DNA of 64,000 bases from Branchiostoma belcheri (taxonomy: Eukaryota; Chordata; Leptocardii; Amphioxiformes; Branchiostomatidae), in assembly GCF_001625305.1 (NCBI RefSeq), contig NW_017804165.1:1040584-1104583 (forward strand), written 5' to 3'. The position numbers were made by a program, and so were the translations under genes. The notes under the pieces were generated by a model. The model had not been told where the DNA came from, did not search any database, and worked only from the letters and a program-made list of their open reading frames with translations. Shown here piece by piece: positions 44,701 to 55,928 of the stretch (within the stretch, counting starts at the first letter, position 1; every line of letters starts with the position of its first letter).

Positions 44701-47312
44701 AGGAAGGATCAGGTACAAGTTCCATGGCCGCAGGGTGAACCTGACAAGCTTTAAAATCTAAAATTTTATTCCAGATGAGGTAATGCTTGTATAAACATTT
44801 TCTGTTATAGGGCTTTGAAAATCAGAACTGATACTAGTGATAGTGTATGTATGTGCTGTTACCTGGTATAAGGCTTAGAAAAATCATTTGAAACCAGTAC
44901 TGATTGAAAGCCATAATGAGAGTCAGTTCAATTCAGTTCAGTTAAGTGTCAGACAAACTTTCTTGCAAAGATGTTTCTTTCCCATTTTTTTCTTCAATAT
45001 GGAGTGAAAGAACTTAACCAAGAAAGCATGGAAATGAGCCATTTGTTCTTAACTTTCTTTTTGCAGGATGAGTACGCCTTGCGCTCCCACACTCTGGCAC
45101 AGAAGGCTCAGGATGAGGGGAACCTGTCTGACGTGGTTCCATGCCCTGTGCCTGGTAGGCTATTCTTTCTTTACGCTAATGATATCACTCTCCAACAACG
45201 GTCAATAATAATAACTAATGGCATAACTGATTTCTCATCCATTTTTTATCAAGGCATACAACTGGTAGAGCTGTAATGACAATGACAATGACAATTGCCA
45301 AGGCTTTGCAATACAATAGTACATGTATATCCATTTTTAGAGACAAAAAAACAAAAAAACAGTAACACCTATACTATTTGTCTATTGCAGGCAAGGGTGT
45401 TGTGACCAAAGACAACGGCATCCGAGTGTCCAGTATGGAGCAGATGGGCAAGCTGAGGCCAGCTTTTGTCCGCCCACATGGAACCATCACTGCTGCTAAT
45501 GCTTCATTCCTGGTAAGTCACTGTGTTTCAGCACAATGTCATTGAATTAGACTTAAGTTGTTTTAGTTGGTGATTATCACTGGTAACTTATGTTGCTTGA
45601 GCCCAATGGCACAATGAGATATGGTTTGTGAAGTTTGAGTATGTTTCAATGGACTTGCAGGACTGATTGTTCATTTCTTATGTAGACCGATGGTGGCTCA
45701 GCAGTCTTGATTATGGAGGAGCAGAAGGCCCTGTCCATGGGCTACAAACCACTGGCTTACCTGAGGTGTGTACAGACAATTGTGTATATATTTAGAAGTT
45801 ACATAGATGTTACTTGCACTTTCTAACACAGCATTTTGTTTATTTGTGCAGTTCAATACAGTCTATGATACCAAGGGGTACAGTAAATATACAATGCATA
45901 AGCTTAGAAAAACATTTCTGTACATAGTATATGTAAGCGATAAAAAGAAAAAAGACCATTCAAAATACATGTACGTCATCAAGTTTTTGTTTCACTTTGA
46001 TTGCAGGGACTTTGTGTACACATCCCAGGATCCTAAGGATCAGTTACTGCTGGGGTAAGTCATAAGCAAAACTCATGTCTTATTTATTGCTTACACTGGA
46101 GAAAGACCATGTTACATACATGTATAAGCAATGGAATTGTCTTTTACTGTAACTTCCAATCTGATACATCCAAAATTCCAATGTGTGTGACAAGGTTGAT
46201 GTTGGTGTGAAGTATACAAAGTTACAATTTTATCCCCACAGGCCGACCTACGCTACACCAAAGGTTTTGGACAAGGCAGGGCTGAAGCTTCAGGACATTG
46301 ATGTGTTTGAATATCATGAGGCCTTCGCTGTAAGTATCTTCCAAAAATCAATATTTTAGAGACATTTGTCAACCTGAAAACACATTATGCACAACATTGC
46401 AAAACTGTCAAGACTGCTGTCAGCAAACAAATGTCTGTTTTCCCACTCTAGGGCCAGATCCTTGCTAACTTGAAAGCCATGGACTCAGACTGGTTTGCCC
46501 AGAACTACCTGGGAAGGCAGGCAAAGGTGAGAAACAACGCCATCTTTTAAAATTTCCCTATTATGCCTCAACAACACCATAAAGCTACTGAGTTAGTCAA
46601 TATGATAATTTGATATCGTATCATTTGTATAGGCCTGAACTTGTTGAGAATCCTGAGTGTTGCCTGTTGAGATTCAGTATGCTGTAAAACTTCAGGTCAA
46701 AGAAATCCATTCAACATATATTTTTGCTAAAGGTTTGATGTTAAGAGGAATGCCTAACTGTGTGTTTTTATTTTGTAACTTGTAGGTTGGAGTGCCAGAT
46801 GTGAAGAAATTCAACAACTGGGGAGGATCGCTGTCCATCGGTCACCCCTTCGGAGCTACCGGTTGCCGCCTGGTCACCACGACCGCCCACCGGCTGAAGA
46901 AGGAGGATGGACAGTTTGGCCTGGTGGCTGCATGTGCTGCAGGAGGACAGGTGGGGCAGTTCTCAGGCAAAGTTGTATGGCTGGGAATTCTAACACTAGT
47001 TTGTGATTGTGAGATGTGGAACCGGATAGAGAGAGAGAGAGAGTTTCTTCTAGCTGTATTTTACAAAGAAATGCGAACTCTGGCAATTGGAATGCTTGTA
47101 CCAGCCGTTAAGAAAAGCATTACACTTCTCAGTCTGAGGCCAACCCATTATACATGTACCAGCATTTAAAACATTGTATTCAATTATGAACCTGTAGTTG
47201 CATTTACCAATACAATGGACATGTATATCTTTTATTGAGAGTGTTAAAAATGTTCTTATAATATCTGTTCTTCCAGGGACACGGGATGATTGTGGAGCGG
47301 TACCCATCGTGA
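41705..47312 (+). CDS. HADHB: HADHB, mitochondrial trifunctional protein beta subunit (3-ketoacyl-CoA thiolase)
   Basis: Seventeen exons: 41705-41771, 42154-42213, 42521-42620, 42995-43039, 43396-43427, 43586-43741, 44031-44152, 44407-44472, 44620-44712, 45067-45154, 45391-45512, 45686-45765, 46007-46054, 46242-46329, 46452-46526, 46786-46950, 47277-47312. Sum 1,443 bases, 480 aa (human 474), in phase. The N-terminus [17 protein letters not shown] is a mitochondrial presequence. Thiolase landmarks are [29 protein letters not shown] with the nucleophilic Cys, [24 protein letters not shown], the active-site His in [11 protein letters not shown], and [11 protein letters not shown] with the second catalytic Cys. 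The enzyme cleaves long-chain 3-ketoacyl-CoA in the last step of beta-oxidation and forms the alpha/beta complex with HADHA. Exon sizes down to 32 bases (exon 5) are supported by phase and family alignment. Confidence 0.97.
42684..42807. repeat. 59-bp-arm near-perfect hairpin in HADHB intron 3
   Basis: Arms 42684-42742 and 42749-42807 pair over 59 bases with about four mismatches seen, around a 6-base loop (ACAGAA). The outer arm starts CCAAGCAGATCATACGGTGG. A poly(T) stretch follows at about 42809-42831. Transcription with HADHB would give a long stem, so it is either a fold-back element or a hairpin-RNA candidate. Confidence 0.85.
47025..47042. repeat. (GA)n short microsatellite in HADHB last intron
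   Basis: A run of alternating G and A (GAGAGAGAGAGAG) between the last two HADHB exons. Confidence 0.8.
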
Positions 47313-50091
47313 AGAGCTGAAGGAAATGTGAGAGGGAAGAATCTTGGGATAGTAACATAGTCACTACAGTTGTGGCCTACATATAATATGTGTAAAGGTG
47401 GGAGGTCGTCAAAAAAGAAGATGAGAAGAAAAGTACAAGAGAGAAAGGGGCTTGTAGCTTTATTTGGAAGACCGTGATGATGTGTGTTATTTCTGTGGCC
47501 TTCTTAGTGTGAGTGTGATAACTATCTGTATATATGCTATACATACAGACCTGTAAGGGAAATACAAGTTTTGGTTGTAGTAACATATCCTGAAACTATT
47601 TTACATGTAGCTAGCAAAGCAGGTAACAGTCCCAGTAACATTAACAGTCCCAATTGTTCACATACATGTATATGTGTCTATATTGCTTCAGCACAAATAT
47701 GAATTTGGCTAGAGGCCAAGAACAGATTTGATGATATTAACCTACAATTGTCACAACAGTCTGCTGTGATGGCTTTCTGTGTTTAATGTTTATCATGTCA
47801 GCTCAGAGAAATTACACCTGTGAAAAACGTTTCTCTTGCTGTCATCATTTTTTACTATTTTTAACAACAGAGCTTTGCCTCTTTCTAAGCAAAGTTGAAA
47901 ATACACAAGGCAGTATAAAAAGGCAAATAGCAATATATACCCAAAGAAGGCATGAAGGTACATGTATGTAGCTAGACATTCAACTGAAGTAAGCATCCTT
48001 AGCTTAAGCAGTTGCACTACTCCTTTGCCCCACTTGTGCTGTTCATATGGCCATGGAACAGTTTGCCAATTTTCTAAAGGCACCTTCATTGCTGGTACTG
48101 TCACCAGCTACACCTACCTGGACCAGCTGGTACTGCAATAAGAATGCTCAGGCAGGATAACCTGATCTTCTTGCCTAGCGCCTGGCCTGAAATTTTCCAA
48201 TGAAATTTTATAAATGTGTCATCTAAACCAAGTGGGGCCTGTGCTGCATCAAAAGCACTTAGTATAAGAGGAGAGTAGCAAATTGGCGCCTTGGACAGGT
48301 CAAGAACCTTGATCCTTCAGCTCTACTTGCTTTAAGTAAACATGTCCACCCTAAATGAAAACATTTCCCCTATCTTAACCTGGGATTTATTTCATGTGTC
48401 GTGCATAAACATCTACATAGAATATAAATATCTTTTAAAAATGAATGGCAAAACAACGTCAAGAAAATAATTTTGAAAGCCTTTACCGGAAAAAAAATTG
48501 AGCATATATCCCCAATCTACCCTTGTATCAGATTTCCTGTCACTGGGCCCTAAGATGACAGTGTGACTGTGAGGCCTTCTGGAAGGGTGTTGGTTAAAAC
48601 TGGAGGAACAAGAAGAAAAACACAACATGGGCAAAGACAATGTAATGTTCCTACTCCTGTACAGGGGCTTGGGAAATGTAATGAAAGATTTTTTTCCTAG
48701 AAGGTTCTGTGTTATATTGCTTGGCGGTGTAAAAGGTGCAGTGTCAAGTGATTCTCAAGTACTAGTGTTACGCCCTCCGTGCGGTTATTGACCCCACATG
48801 CACACGCCCTCTTTCTGGTACCGACCGGGCACGTGGATATCACCGTGCTCTGTCTGGGGGAATCGAGGTCAAGTTAGTCTTGAACTTCAGGCATGTGTCA
48901 GGTAGAAATGAAAGTAGCGAGAAGTGCGGAACACATAAACGCACTTTCTTTCAACACTGTTGGGTTAGTACATTTGTACTACTTTGTTCTTTGTGAATCT
49001 GCACTGTAGATTGCCAAGTGGTAGCTGTTATTAGTAACGATAAATGAACAGTAGACGTGCCGTGCTATTGAACATATCTTCTCTCTACTCGAGTTTAATA
49101 CCTTATAACCTTGTTACCGTTTCCAAATATCAACTCTATAAAATTTAATTGCCATCAACAAACTATCGAACGTTTTTCGTACAACGAAATATCTCGAATT
49201 GACGACCCATTTGTCCTTGATAGTGAGTGACGTAACGCCTGGGGTTCCAGTCTTCTATTTTCGACACCAAGCCATGCACGCTGCCGACAGAATGTTTATA
49301 TATGTGATGTTGATATTCCTGGCACGTCTGACGTATTTAGAAATGACCTGCATTTTCCCAGGGATGTGGTGACGAGCATGTAGCCATTGGCATTGCGTTT
49401 CTCACACGCGTTTTGTCTGATGTGGAACCTACTTCCGAGTTTTAACAGCTGACATTAATGTCACCAGGATAACCAAACACTACTGAAGATCCAGTACATG
49501 TATATGTATTTGGTGATACTGTATTAAAGGAAAGAAAGCGCCTTTGGAAAATGAAACTGACATGTCATAATTCATAAACATCATCACATTTTTATATGCA
49601 CGTTGAACAAAACTGTATTCAGCAAAATAAGAAAATGGGTCAGTAGACTGGTTAAACTGACAGCTAGGATTGAATTTCTCTCCAATGTGCTTATGAACAT
49701 AATGCCCCACCTATTTAAAGCTCGTCGCCTGGCATACTTTTCTGAAAACATGTGGGGGCAAGCGTGCTAGTACCCGAGGCCACAGTGGGGTCTTTCTTTT
49801 CTAGCTTACTGTAAAAATGTTCCGATGATTCTCTTCATCTCAGCAAACCGCTGGTAACAGTCGCCTATTCAAAGGACATTTCATATGTGCAAGAACATTT
49901 ATATATTGATGTGTGCTTTTTGGCTCTGTTTGATCTTATCTCTTACTTAAATCACAAAGAACGAAATGGCCCAAGTGGCTTTAGTCTGTATTCCTCATCA
50001 ACTTCAGTGTATATCTATCATCCATCGTCTGGTGGAGAATGGAAGTATAGGACTGAACATTAAACATGAATGAGGTCAGAGCAACCTTGGC
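47313..50091. other. HADHB 3' UTR and spacer
   Basis: No coding exons are visible. I see no clear AATAAA close behind the HADHB stop; AATACA at about 47564 is a possible variant signal. A more GC-rich patch at about 48770-48900 includes the E-box CACGTG and could be regulatory. The rest is AT-rich and unremarkable. Confidence 0.4.
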
Positions 50092-50247
50092 GTCGGTCAT
50101 TGAACTTAACCGCGACCAATCAGAAGCCGAGATTTCTCCGGTATGATCATCAGCCGAAATAGGCCGCATTTACCCCTGCGATATTACAGCTGATCGTGTC
50201 GCAATAACCTCAGCTTCTCATTGGTCTATGTGGGTTCAATGACCGAC
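50092..50247. mobile_element. GTCGGTCATTGAAC-TIR element, copy 1
   Basis: Bounded by GTCGGTCATTGAAC and its exact reverse complement GTTCAATGACCGAC (14 bases). The inverted match resumes inside as GACCAATCAGAAGC versus GACCAATGAGAAGC, so the ends carry CCAAT boxes pointing both ways. Length 156 bp, non-coding. Confidence 0.8.
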
Positions 50248-50300
50248 GAAAAGGACCACCAAACATAAGTTTTGTTGTTGCATGTCTAATTCCAGTCAAA

Positions 50301-50822
50301 GGGGGTTGTTGTGTAAGGTAATATGATATTACAGGTAAACCCATGAAGTAGAAAAGCACGCCTTTCTCCACGTGTCGTCACTAAAAGTAGGTCGTATGGA
50401 GATGCGAATAGCTGTGATGTTGCTATCCTATGGTGCTAATATGCACATTTCTGGATGACACATCAAGGGTACAAGTGAAAATGTTACGTTTCATGATCAG
50501 CCCACTTTTATTACTCTAGAGCAAAGTGGGGAATTGCTTATACTTATACTATCCGTGAGACTCTCATGACCATATGATCTTAAAAGCCGTGTACAATACG
50601 TACGCACAGAAAAAAATGTGACAATTTAATAGAATCCCTTGCTGCTAACCATGTCTTAGTGTTTTGGTCACATATAAAAATCAAAGAGGTTAACTTACTG
50701 AGAATGGTTTTGACTTGGTAAAGGAAAATTGTATGGTACATGTATTTGTATTCTTACAACAACGAGGTTCAATGATAAAAACGACTTCAACAATAAATAT
50801 CATTCAGATGCAGTGTTTGGTT
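50301..50822. repeat. Spacer module, copy A (tandem duplication)
   Basis: Begins GTTGTGTAAGGTAATATGAT and ends CAGATGCAGTGTTTGGTTGT. The same order of conserved segments (AGGTCGTATGGAGATGCGAA, TAGCTGTGATGTTGCTAT, CAAGGGTACAAGTGAAAATG, GAGGTTAACTTACT) recurs at 51810-52356. Both ends abut or lie near the inverted-repeat elements. Confidence 0.8.
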
Positions 50823-50977
50823 GTCGGTCATTGAACCTAACCGCGACCAATCAGAAGCCGAGATTTCTCCTGTATGATCATTAGCCAAAATACTAGTAGG
50901 CCACATTCACATATTACAGCTGATCGTGTCGCAATAAACTCAGCTTCTCATCGATCGATGTGGGTTCAATGACCGAC
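50823..50977. mobile_element. GTCGGTCATTGAAC-TIR element, copy 2
   Basis: The same 14-base perfect inverted ends as copy 1 and about 80-90% identity inside by eye, including CGAGATTTCTCC and CAGCTGATCGTGTCGCAATA. The inner right arm is more diverged (ATCGATCGATG in place of ATTGGTCTATG). Confidence 0.8.
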
Positions 50978-51800
50978 GAAGAAAATACCCGTCGAAAAGG
51001 TCCACTAAACGTTGTTGTTGTTGTCAATGCGGGGGGGGGGCCTACATCAATTTCACATCCACATAACCTAGCGGCGACCAATGGGTGACCAGCATTCCGC
51101 GCCACGCCCACTTTGCGGTCGATTCCATTCGACAATGGGGTTGAACAGCATCCTTCCGTACGGCGCGGCAGGTAATCGGAGTTGGAAATGTCAGATAAAC
51201 AATGTAAGAATTGGTGTATTTGGGGTGAAAATAATGCAAGTACCGAAGTTACGGGTTCCTTTCTCAGCACTCGGTATACAGAGTTGAGGCGGCTTCCGTC
51301 CTAGATCTCCAGTGCCGAAGGTACGTCAACACTTGGTGTGTCGGCGGCTTCAGCACTGGAAACTCGGAATCGGCAAATCAAACCTTGTCTTTAAAAAGGG
51401 TATCGAGATGCTGCCACTCATATTTTCGAGATCATACCGCCGGGGTAACAAAGTTTAATCGGGGCAACAAGGTTATCGGCAGGACAGGACTGCAAGGCCT
51501 CTTTTCTTACATTTTCACAGACAAAGACTTGGCCTAAGATACTGTTTTGTACGCCGCGCGGCCGACGTGAGCACCAGAAGCCCAGTGCCGAAATGGTTTA
51601 ACTCGGCTCGGTAGTTATTTTGCTCCAACTATTCAAAGACACAGAATTTCAGAAAACAATTTACAAATGTATCTTTTGAACAAGTTTAATAAACATCTTT
51701 TTCAACCATATCTTGCTAAAGCGCGGGTTGTGGGTGTGGCCGAAATGCTGCCCGCCTATTGGTCCCCGCTAGGCTGGCTTGGATGGGAAATTGAGGTTCC
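50978..51800. other. GC-richer insert between module copies
   Basis: About 0.8 kb present only in the second module. It contains two poly(G) tracts (near 51030 and at its right border near 51801) and the repeated motif CAGTGCCGAA (about 51312 and 51588). No coding sequence is recognisable. Nothing firmer can be said. Confidence 0.35.
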
Positions 51801-52356
51801 GGGGGGGGGGGTGTTGTGTAAGGTAATATGATACAAAGGCCTGATAATACAGGTAAACCCAAGAGCCAAACAGAGCCCCATGGATTAGAAAAGCACGCTT
51901 TACTCCACGTGCCGTCACGAAAAAAGTAGGTCGTATGGAGATGCGAATAGCTGTGATGTTGCTATGGTGCCAATATGCACATCAAGGGTACAAGTGAAAA
52001 TGTTACAATTCGGCCCACTTTTTTTTACTCTAGAGCAAATTGGGGAATTGCTTATAAAAGCCTTTTACGTTATAATATCCGAGAGACCCTCACGACCATA
52101 TGAGGATAAAAGAAGGCTTGTTGAAGGAAATTTGGCATTAATATGTGGTAGCGTTGTACAATACGTCCGCACAGAAAACAATTTAATAGAATTCCTCGAT
52201 GTAAATCATGTCAAATTAACTACTATGTGAAACCAAGGAGGTTAACTTACTAAGAATCATTTTGACTTGGCAAAGAAAAAAAATTGTATGGGATTTGTTT
52301 CTTTACAACAAGGAGGTTAAAAAAACAACATCATTCAGATGCAGTGTTTGGTTGTC
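51801..52356. repeat. Spacer module, copy B
   Basis: Aligns with copy A across its length with short insertions (for example about 30 bases after AATATGATA). Conserved stretches include GTCGTATGGAGATGCGAATA and AAGTGAAAATGTTAC. It ends in the same CATTCAGATGCAGTGTTTGG block. Confidence 0.8.
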
Positions 52357-52488
52357 CTTCTGGCTATTACTAGGAGTCTATATTTCTCCATGTCAGGTCA
52401 TATCATACATGATGGTGTTCTAACTACTAGTATATCACAATTTTCTTCAAAAGCAGGCAATTTTCACATCACCAAAAATATGGAACAT

Positions 52489-52611
52489 GTCGGTCATTGA
52501 ACTGAAAAGTGGCCAACCAGGAAGCGAGATGTCTTTAGGCTATCAAAATGTCGCGGCGACCCCGGCTTCTGATTGGCCGCAACTTTATTTGATAGTTCAT
52601 TGACCTGCGAC
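52489..52611. mobile_element. GTCGGTCATTGAAC-TIR element, copy 3 (diverged)
   Basis: The left end GTCGGTCATTGAACT pairs with the right end AGTTCATTGACCTGCGAC with a small insertion. The inner arms have CCAACCAGGAAGC versus GCTTCTGATTGG. Shorter (123 bp) and older than copies 1 and 2. Confidence 0.65.
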
Positions 52612-52675
52612 AAAGTTGCTTGAACTTTTGTTTGGTGTTTGCCACACTAATATCCTAATCACAAAGGTGATTTTG

Positions 52676-52850
52676 TTGTGTTAAAGATGTTGTTACACAG
52701 GTAAAACCCGGACAGTGCCCCATCACACGGTGAAGACGCACACCTGCCAAACGTGCCTTCAAGAAACTAGGTCATGCGGAGATGCTCTGGTGGAGATGTA
52801 AATAGCTGGATGTGTGGTGTTGACAACATCATTTGCACAACTGGGAAACT
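52676..52850. repeat. Spacer module, copy C (diverged partial)
   Basis: Retains ACAGGTAAAACCC, an ACGTGCC block, CTAGGTCATGCGGAGATG and TAAATAGCTGG in the same order as modules A and B, downstream of element copy 3. The third member of the tandem series. Confidence 0.55.
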
Positions 52851-52869
52851 CATCCCTAGGCCTGTTGAC

Positions 52870-54730
52870 CTAGCTAGTTATGGCTATACATTTAACATTA
52901 AAGGATTAAAGGGCGAAGAGTAGCAGTCCTTGAGTAGTACGTATACGGTGCCGAGAGTAGAAAATCGTAAGGAAACAATTGAGTAGTCTTACATGTTGGT
53001 CCTCCTGTGCCTATATGCGCATTGGGTAGCAAGTTTCTATTTTGGAAACGCTTACTACTACTGAAATATTGATGGTCAGGTTCTCCTCAAAAGCTCGAAT
53101 TTAAGTTGATCAGTCTCCACCAGACTAATAACGCAGACTGAAAAGTAATAAAATTTAGCCAAGTATGGAAAATGATTTGTCATGGGAGTTTGGCCGCCTC
53201 CATCTGCACGCTCAGTTTTTTTTCCAAGCAGAAATGTTACCCTTGGGCGGAATCATTCTCCTGGCCAATCATTCCTATTTTTGCCAATTTTACTTTACAT
53301 CCTCCCCCAAGAAGACCTGATGTAGGCTGATCGTTAACCCAAGAATATTTCTATTATTACGGGACCGTTACTTTTATAATATATAACAACTGTACGTAGG
53401 GTTTGTTATTGTTCCGCTTATCGTAATATCAAAGAGGGGCGTTCATGTCAGAGCCATCTCCTATGGCATTTGTCCCCAAACCAGGCCATTTTACATAACA
53501 TGTCCTACTTTTTTACAAACCAATTTTCCGGTCCAAACTAGTTAGCTGACTTTGAAAAATGTTGTTTATCTGATAATCAACACCTATTGTGCAATTCCTT
53601 TTTCATAACATTTCATTATATCATATGCGTGAAATCGGATATAATGCATAAATCACAGAGTCAAATACAACATGTAATCCTCCGTATTATTGTCTTTTTT
53701 GATTTAGTAGTAACGTTAGGGTAGTAGCAGTTGGTCTCCAAAACATTCTGAGGGCGAGGGCTGAAAAATTGGCTAAACGGTAGGGAAATATCTTATGGAG
53801 TTGTCAAAGCTATTGGAGTGCAAAGCCGAAGAATTCCTCTGACAAATATTCCCCCTATCCGGCCAATTTCTAAAAACAAATTCAGCCCGCAGCATGGTCT
53901 GGTAGAGACTGGAAGCCATTAATCACCATTCGCCCCAAGGGCAAGTTTACACTCGTTTGCCAATATTCGGGCATAAGTCTTCAGCCTATGTCTTCAGACT
54001 TTGTCTTTCCATGTTTTACTTCATTCATACTGTGGGAAATGCATTATTTTCTTTTATTATTAGACATTATTTTTGGATTATTATGACGACTTAGCATTTC
54101 GATTGTAGGTTTGACCGCTAGTAACCTACCAGACGTTAGGTGTCATAAATTTGCATATCGCGCATGCGTTCTAAGCAATCGAAAGAAAAAAGAGGGTCAA
54201 CAAGGCAGCACGTCAGACGATCGCAAAGCTCGCGTTTCATTCATTCTCTGGGCGAGGTAAATACCCCCAGACACCGACCGCTTCCCTCAGAAACCACTCA
54301 GATGTGTTGGAAGAAGGGGCCTACGTTCCGACTAAGACGACTTGTGCTCACGAAAGGCACTGAAGCCCGCCAGTTCGACAGACAACACCCGAGGCTTAGG
54401 ACGCTGTTGTTTGAAAACCCTTCCCGACTTGCATTTTAAATAGCTCACATCTGTCGACTGGAAAATATTTTTTTCCGGCAACGTTTTAGCACTTTCGCGG
54501 TCGAAATCTACCAGAGTCGTCGCCCAAAGTGGTCTGCTACCGAGTTTTGGAATTCCTTTATTCAAGAAGTTCTTCTAAGTGAAGATATTCGACCGAATTC
54601 GGTCGGTTATCACCCGGGGTGAATTTTGATCTCGTCCGGTCCTCCATCTTGGTATTACGACGACCCCGGCCCGAACTGGTTTTTCCGCGCCAAATCAGCT
54701 CTGCTTCGCGCGCAGCTCAGGCATGCAATC
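52870..54730 (+). promoter_or_regulatory. Spacer and promoter/5' UTR of the kinase gene
   Basis: The part to about 54050 is AT-rich with nothing I recognise. The last 600 bases are more GC-rich and include an octamer-like TTTGCATAT (54150-54158) and an NRF1-like GCGCATGCG at 54160-54168. The 5' UTR probably starts between there and 54600. No TATA box is convincing. Confidence 0.4.
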
Positions 54731-55928
54731 ATGGATCCGGACCTCGAACCATACCAAGTCCTAGACGAGATTGGCTCCGGGAGTTTCGGAGTGGTGTACT
54801 CGGCCATCAGCCTGAAGAACAGTAAGCACTATGCCATCAAGAAAATCAAGTGCACAAATCCCGAAAACATCGAGATAGCCCTGCAGGAAATGTGGACGCT
54901 GACCCGTCTCACAGACCACCCAAACATAGTCAAGATGATCGAGTGTTACCTGCAGAACGGCGGGATTCACCGTGTCAAACATGGTGAAGATGACTACCTG
55001 TGTTTAGTAGAAGTCTGCCTGAAGGGGAAGACATACCACCAACTTCCCTTCTCGAACTCCCACAAACCCTGTGGCAAACAGCTGGGCCCCCACATCCCCC
55101 ATGGGCAGCTGAATCTGTGGCTAGTGATGGAATACTGTAATGGAGGAACCATGAATGACTATCTATTGGAAAGAGAACCTGATCCAGAGACTAATGCAAG
55201 GTTTATGACACAACTTTCGGGGGCAGTATCCTTTCTGCACGACAACAATGTTGTGCACAGGTGGGTATAGATATGAGAAATATCACACTTCAAGTTCATG
55301 TTTTACAGGTGCTCTGTCAACTTTGGAAAGTTTCCTGTCATCATTTACTTCCAGAAGTTGTAATATTGTAAAATTACTTGCAGCTGCCTCAAGTTAATAT
55401 TTTGTCTTTCCTTGTTTTTCATCATGCAGGGACTTGAAACCAGACAATGTGCTAGTGTGCCAACCAAGAAATGGGGATCCACCACATGTGAAAATCGGGG
55501 ACTTCGGCCTCTCCAAGATATGCAATGCTAGTAACCTTAGCCACAACACGGACATCAACGCTTACCAAATGAACTCTGCATGTGGCTCTGACTACTTCAT
55601 GGCACCAGAGGTTTTCGAAGGGAGCTACACTGCCAAAGCTGACATTTTTGCTCTGGGGATCATATTCTGTTCCATGATGGAGAGAACTACATGTTACGAC
55701 AAGGAAAGCAATAAACTGCTGCTGGTCACCTGCATCACCAACGGCAAGGAGAACGTTCCTGTTGGAAAGGCTCTCCAGGACGACCCAAAACTGACATTTG
55801 AAGTGTTGAAATGTGGACGGAACAACAGACTGAAGACCCTGGTGCAGTCCATGGTGGCCATTAATCCCGATGAGAGGCCTACTGCAGATGTACTACACAA
55901 AAAGCTGCAAGATATCGTCAAAAGGTAA
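54731..55928 (+). CDS. STK35/PDIK1L-family serine/threonine kinase
   Basis: Two coding exons, 54731-55260 and 55430-55928, total 1,029 bases, 342 aa (human PDIK1L 341). The intron falls within the HRD motif (H-AG|G-D). The start ATG (MDPDLEPYQVLDEIGSG) has A at -3 and G at +4 and is the first in-frame AUG. Kinase motifs: the Gly loop GSGSFGVV, YAIKKIK with the catalytic Lys, [55 protein letters not shown] and NPDERPTADVL. The [28 protein letters not shown]-like activation segment is typical of STK35 (CLIK1) and PDIK1L (CLIK1-like), nuclear kinases linked to actin and the PDLIM1/CLP36 protein. A single invertebrate gene is expected to be co-orthologous to both. Compared with the vertebrate proteins, a longer linker (about 20 extra residues, His/Pro/Lys-rich) precedes the hinge. 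An alternative last exon is conceivable (59503-59581). Confidence 0.93.

Noticed and set aside
54626-54730. Kinase frame extended upstream (ISSGPPSWYYDD...)
   Set aside because: The upstream frame has no AUG (it opens at TTG); the first AUG at 54731 aligns with the family start.
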